A DNA stretch of 25,684 nucleotides from JACQXX01 sp964639175 (lineage in GTDB: Bacteria > Acidobacteriota > Blastocatellia > Chloracidobacteriales > Chloracidobacteriaceae): assembly GCA_964639175.1 (NCBI GenBank), contig CAZXCE010000039.1, positions 1-25,684 on the forward strand, written 5' to 3'. The translations under genes were made by a program, and so were the position numbers. Shown piece after piece: positions 23,099-25,684 of this stretch. Numbering within the stretch: position 1 is the stretch's first letter; each line of letters opens with the position of its first letter. A model generated the notes under the pieces. That model did no database searches, was not told where the DNA came from, and was given only the letters and a program-made list of their open reading frames with translations.

Positions 23099-24283
23099 AT
23101 GCCAACCCAACGACTCTATTTTTCCGACCCGCAGATTCAGACTTTTTCCGCCAGTGTTGTTTCCTGCCAGCCTCACGCGGGGAACTGGTTGATTGAACTC
23201 GACAAAACGGCCTTTTACCCAACCGGCGGTGGGCAGCCCAATGATACGGGGAGGCTTGGTTCAGCTCAGGTAATAGATTGTTTTGAAGAAGCTGACCGGA
23301 TTGTTCACCTCTGTACCGCTCCATTGGAAGGCGAGGTGCTGGGGCAGATTGATCGCCTCCGCCGGCAAGACCACATGCAGCAACACACCGGGCAACACAT
23401 TTTGTCACAGGCATTTATCCAGGTTGCCGGGGCTGAAACCCGGAGTTTCCATCTGGGTGTTGACAGCTCAACTATTGATGTTGAAATTGATCGGGTCACC
23501 CCAGAGTTGCTGAGTCAGGTCGAAAGCGTAGCCAATACAATTGTGTTTGAAAACCGCCCGGTTCACATCCATCTGGCCGAAGACGGAAAGCTTGATCACC
23601 TCCCGCTCCGCAAACAAACTGACCGGGAAGGCTGCCTTCGTGTGATCGAAATTGCTGGGTTTGACTGGTCACCCTGTGGCGGGACGCACGCCAGACAGAC
23701 TGGCGAAGTCGGGTTGATTGCCATTCGCAGCACCGAACGAGTCAAAGGAAATCTCGTCCGAATCGAATTTTTATGCGGGCGACGAGTCTTGAACGATTAC
23801 CACCAGGCTCACCAAACGGCCCTGGCCACTGCGGGGCTGTTTTCGGCGGCTCGGGATGCGGCTCCGGCACTGGTCGAACGATTGCAGACTGAGGCGAAAC
23901 AGCTCCAGAAACGAGTTCGGGAACTCGCCGAGACGGCTGTCCGGTATGAAGGGCTTGAGCTATATCAGTCAGTTGCTGAAACCGCAGGGAAACGAGTTGT
24001 CGTCAAAGTATTCCCAGGCCGTGATTTGGAAGAAGTGAAACTGTTGGCCCACGCAATCGTTGCGGCGGGGCCAGCCGTAGTGTTCCTGGCGGCAAGCGGT
24101 GACACTCATCGGCTGATTTTTGCCCGCAGCCCACAGGTGGCCGTTGATTGTGGAAAATTACTTTCTGAAGTTTGTAAAGCGAATGGCGGGCGGGGAGGTG
24201 GAAGACCTGAATTTGCCCAGGGTGGAATCCCCACGGGTGCTCAAATTGAGGATCTCCTCCAGGGGGTCGCGGTGAGTGTCTAA
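23099..24283 (+). CDS. Alanyl-tRNA editing protein, AlaX type with DHHA1 domain
   Basis: The 394-residue product resembles the editing half of alanyl-tRNA synthetase without the aminoacylation domain. Such proteins hydrolyse Ser- or Gly-tRNA(Ala) in trans in the cytoplasm. The zinc site is complete: HTGQH (H96, H100) and CGGTH (C193, H197). A helical segment follows (about 250-290), then a DHHA1-like domain with a Gly-rich motif, NGGRGGGRPEFAQGG, near the end. This is the long AlaX-L architecture and it appears intact. The frame is open to 22934, but that part overlaps the terminator. The ATG at 23099 has AGGAA 6 nt upstream and begins a typical N-terminus (FYPTGGGQPNDTG follows). It converges with the permease gene, with only 28 bp between their ends. 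Confidence 0.93.
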   Translation: MPTQRLYFSDPQIQTFSASVVSCQPHAGNWLIELDKTAFYPTGGGQPNDTGRLGSAQVIDCFEEADRIVHLCTAPLEGEVLGQIDRLRRQDHMQQHTGQHILSQAFIQVAGAETRSFHLGVDSSTIDVEIDRVTPELLSQVESVANTIVFENRPVHIHLAEDGKLDHLPLRKQTDREGCLRVIEIAGFDWSPCGGTHARQTGEVGLIAIRSTERVKGNLVRIEFLCGRRVLNDYHQAHQTALATAGLFSAARDAAPALVERLQTEAKQLQKRVRELAETAVRYEGLELYQSVAETAGKRVVVKVFPGRDLEEVKLLAHAIVAAGPAVVFLAASGDTHRLIFARSPQVAVDCGKLLSEVCKANGGRGGGRPEFAQGGIPTGAQIEDLLQGVAVSV

Positions 24284-24311
24284 AGCGGTGTCAAGCCGCC
24301 GCACTCTAAAG

Positions 24312-25565
24312 TTATTCGTAGCGCAGAGCGATTGATGGATCGAGTTTTGAAGCCCGGATGGCTGGAATGAGGCCGCTGAGCAGACCTACCATAATTAAAA
24401 TGCCGGTTGCGATCAGCACCGCCGTTGGGGAAATCACCAGCAACAAATCGCCTTTTCCACTGTCATCCTGAAACAAGGCGCCCATCATTGGGAGTCGCCC
24501 GACAGATGCGGCAATCGCGTACGAAAGGAAAATTCCAATCGCACCGCCAAGCAGCGTGATGACCAGCGATTCCAGGATAAATTGAATTTTGATATGGCTT
24601 CGTTTGGCCCCAAGCGCTCGACGGAGTCCAATTTCGCGAACTCGCTCATCAACCGAGACCAGCATAATATTCATCAAGCCGACACCGCCAATTCCAAGGG
24701 TCAATGTTCCAATAAAGATCAATAACACCTTTAATCCAATGGTAAGGGCATCAATGATGGGGCGAAATTCTTCGCGCCCAAAGGCGGAAATGGCGCGTTC
24801 ATCGGTGGGTGAAAATCGCTGGCGTTTGGCAATGATCCCACGAACCTGTTCGATTGCCTTGCGTTCCAGGGACGGGGCGACAGAGCCAAAGACCAGCACG
24901 CTGGCATAGCGGGTATTCCAGAGGTCGCCTGCCGTCGTGTAAGGAATCCAGACGCACTCGTCATCGCTGGTAAAGTAGTTGCTCATTTGCAATTTTCGGT
25001 CCATCACTCCAATCACTGAAAACCGCATGCCATTGATCGTAATGGTTTCACCAATGGCTGGACGCCCACCAAACAATTTTTCATAGAGTCTTCGGCCAAT
25101 AAAGGCGACCCGCCGCCGTTCAAAAAAATCTTCTTCGCTGAGCCACCGCCCCTGAGCCGCAACTTCATTGCGGATGATGCCATATTCCGGGTACACGCCC
25201 CGAACTGCCGTATTGGCTGACCGTTCGCCATAGTTGATGGGGTGCCATTCAACGGTCTCCAGGCTGACATATTTGACGAGGCTGCCCTCCTGTCGAACCA
25301 GTTCCAGGTCTTCAAGTTCAAAGCGAACCTTCTTCCCTGCCCGTTCGCCCCCGGCCTGTTCGCTGGTTTGTCCTGGCCAGCATACGACAGCGCTTTTGCC
25401 AAAGGCATCGAAACAACTGACCATAACGCCCCGAAACCCATCACCATAGGCAATCAAAATCGTAACCGAGGCAATTCCCCATACAATTCCCAGCATGGTC
25501 AGGAAACTTCGCATTGGGTGTCGCAAGAGTGAGTCAAGTGCCTGAAGAATGATTTCTTTGAACAT
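24312..25565 (-). CDS. ABC transporter permease, MacB/FtsX type
   Basis: The 417-residue product has the four-helix MacB-like topology. One N-terminal helix (FLTMLGIVWGIASVTILIAYG) is followed by a large periplasmic MacB_PCD domain (about 45-270). Three C-terminal helices follow (LLIFIGTLTLGIGGVGLMNIM; ESLVITLLGGAIGIFLSYAI; VLIATGILIMVGLLSGLIPAI). The cytoplasmic VREIGLRRALGAKRSHI segment is typical of the family. Members transmit ATP-driven conformational change to the periplasm for export of peptides, lipoproteins or drugs, or for enzyme activation. It lacks an ATPase domain, so it needs a separate ATP-binding subunit. None is in view, but it may be encoded beyond the right edge, upstream of this minus-strand gene. 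The final residues ILRYE are a normal family ending. Confidence 0.92.
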   Translation of the reverse strand: MFKEIILQALDSLLRHPMRSFLTMLGIVWGIASVTILIAYGDGFRGVMVSCFDAFGKSAVVCWPGQTSEQAGGERAGKKVRFELEDLELVRQEGSLVKYVSLETVEWHPINYGERSANTAVRGVYPEYGIIRNEVAAQGRWLSEEDFFERRRVAFIGRRLYEKLFGGRPAIGETITINGMRFSVIGVMDRKLQMSNYFTSDDECVWIPYTTAGDLWNTRYASVLVFGSVAPSLERKAIEQVRGIIAKRQRFSPTDERAISAFGREEFRPIIDALTIGLKVLLIFIGTLTLGIGGVGLMNIMLVSVDERVREIGLRRALGAKRSHIKIQFILESLVITLLGGAIGIFLSYAIAASVGRLPMMGALFQDDSGKGDLLLVISPTAVLIATGILIMVGLLSGLIPAIRASKLDPSIALRYE

Positions 25566-25577
25566 AGATAAAACCCA

Positions 25578-25601
25578 AATGAAGAATGAAGAATTGAGAA
25601 T
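25578..25601. repeat. Degenerate AATGAAG heptamer repeat
   Basis: AATGAAG, AATGAAG, AATTGAG and AAT follow directly upstream of the permease gene. This is the same 7-bp unit as the array at 1-32. A GGTGCTTGG / GGTGCTTAG direct repeat follows at about 25608-25637. No gene is visible to the end of the window. Confidence 0.7.
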
Positions 25602-25684
25602 GTGCCTGGTGCTTGGTTCTTAGTATTTGGTGCTTAGAGAGCGTTAAAAATCAACTTCCCGTTTTCGTTTGGGGATAGGTATTT

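Noticed and set aside
23099..24283. Truncated alanyl-tRNA synthetase pseudogene
   Set aside because: It has its own ribosome binding site and start, a complete zinc site and an intact DHHA1-like end, matching free-standing AlaX-L proteins.
24284..24311. Shared terminator between the AlaX and permease genes
   Set aside because: GCGG and CCGC can form only a weak short stem without a T-run, so I do not call it.

Overview
The window comes from a diderm (Gram-negative) bacterium of moderate GC content. It carries a tripartite RND pump with a TolC-type outer membrane channel, a candidate lipoprotein adaptor, a Tat-exported protein and a MacB-type permease. Gene style and the intergenic regions rich in short tandem repeats resemble Acidobacteriota (Blastocatellia-like), but this is an impression and no marker gene here proves it. 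There are 13 protein genes I consider real, no tRNA or rRNA, no CRISPR array and no transposase.

Layout. 1-933 has no convincing gene. It holds a 7-bp tandem repeat and six dispersed copies of a GCAAATACCCC motif. 934-4314 (-) encodes a two-ATPase Clp/Hsp100-like protein whose C-terminal part looks like a class-I peptide-chain release factor (RF2) without the GGQ motif; this is the most unusual gene in the window. 4821-6815 (+), divergent from it, is a two-domain alcohol-forming fatty acyl-CoA reductase. 6956-15135 (-) is an efflux locus in transcription order TetR regulator, RND adaptor, short-chain dehydrogenase, RND permease, TolC-type channel. The dehydrogenase is the odd member, and its flanking gaps contain heptamer repeats. 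15492-17465 (+) is a solitary DEAH-box SF2 helicase. 17708-18370 (-) is an unrecognised protein whose start codon abuts five copies of a 7-bp repeat. 18636-19538 (-) is an exported beta-propeller-like protein. 20256-21425 (+) is a Tat-exported NAD-binding epimerase-like protein. 21560-22915 (+) is a polytopic transporter resembling the ATP:ADP antiporter superfamily, using a TTG start and followed by a strong terminator. 23099-24283 (+) is an AlaX-type alanyl-tRNA editing protein. 24312-25565 (-) is a MacB/FtsX-type permease whose ATPase partner is not in view.

Working together. The only clear multi-gene unit is the TetR-controlled efflux locus, with the regulator's stop codon overlapping the adaptor's ribosome binding site. 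The other genes look like single transcription units.

A recurrent property of the intergenic DNA is short tandem repeats whose unit is almost always 7 bp. They occur in at least eight places with several unrelated sequences, sometimes as facing inverted copies able to form hairpins.
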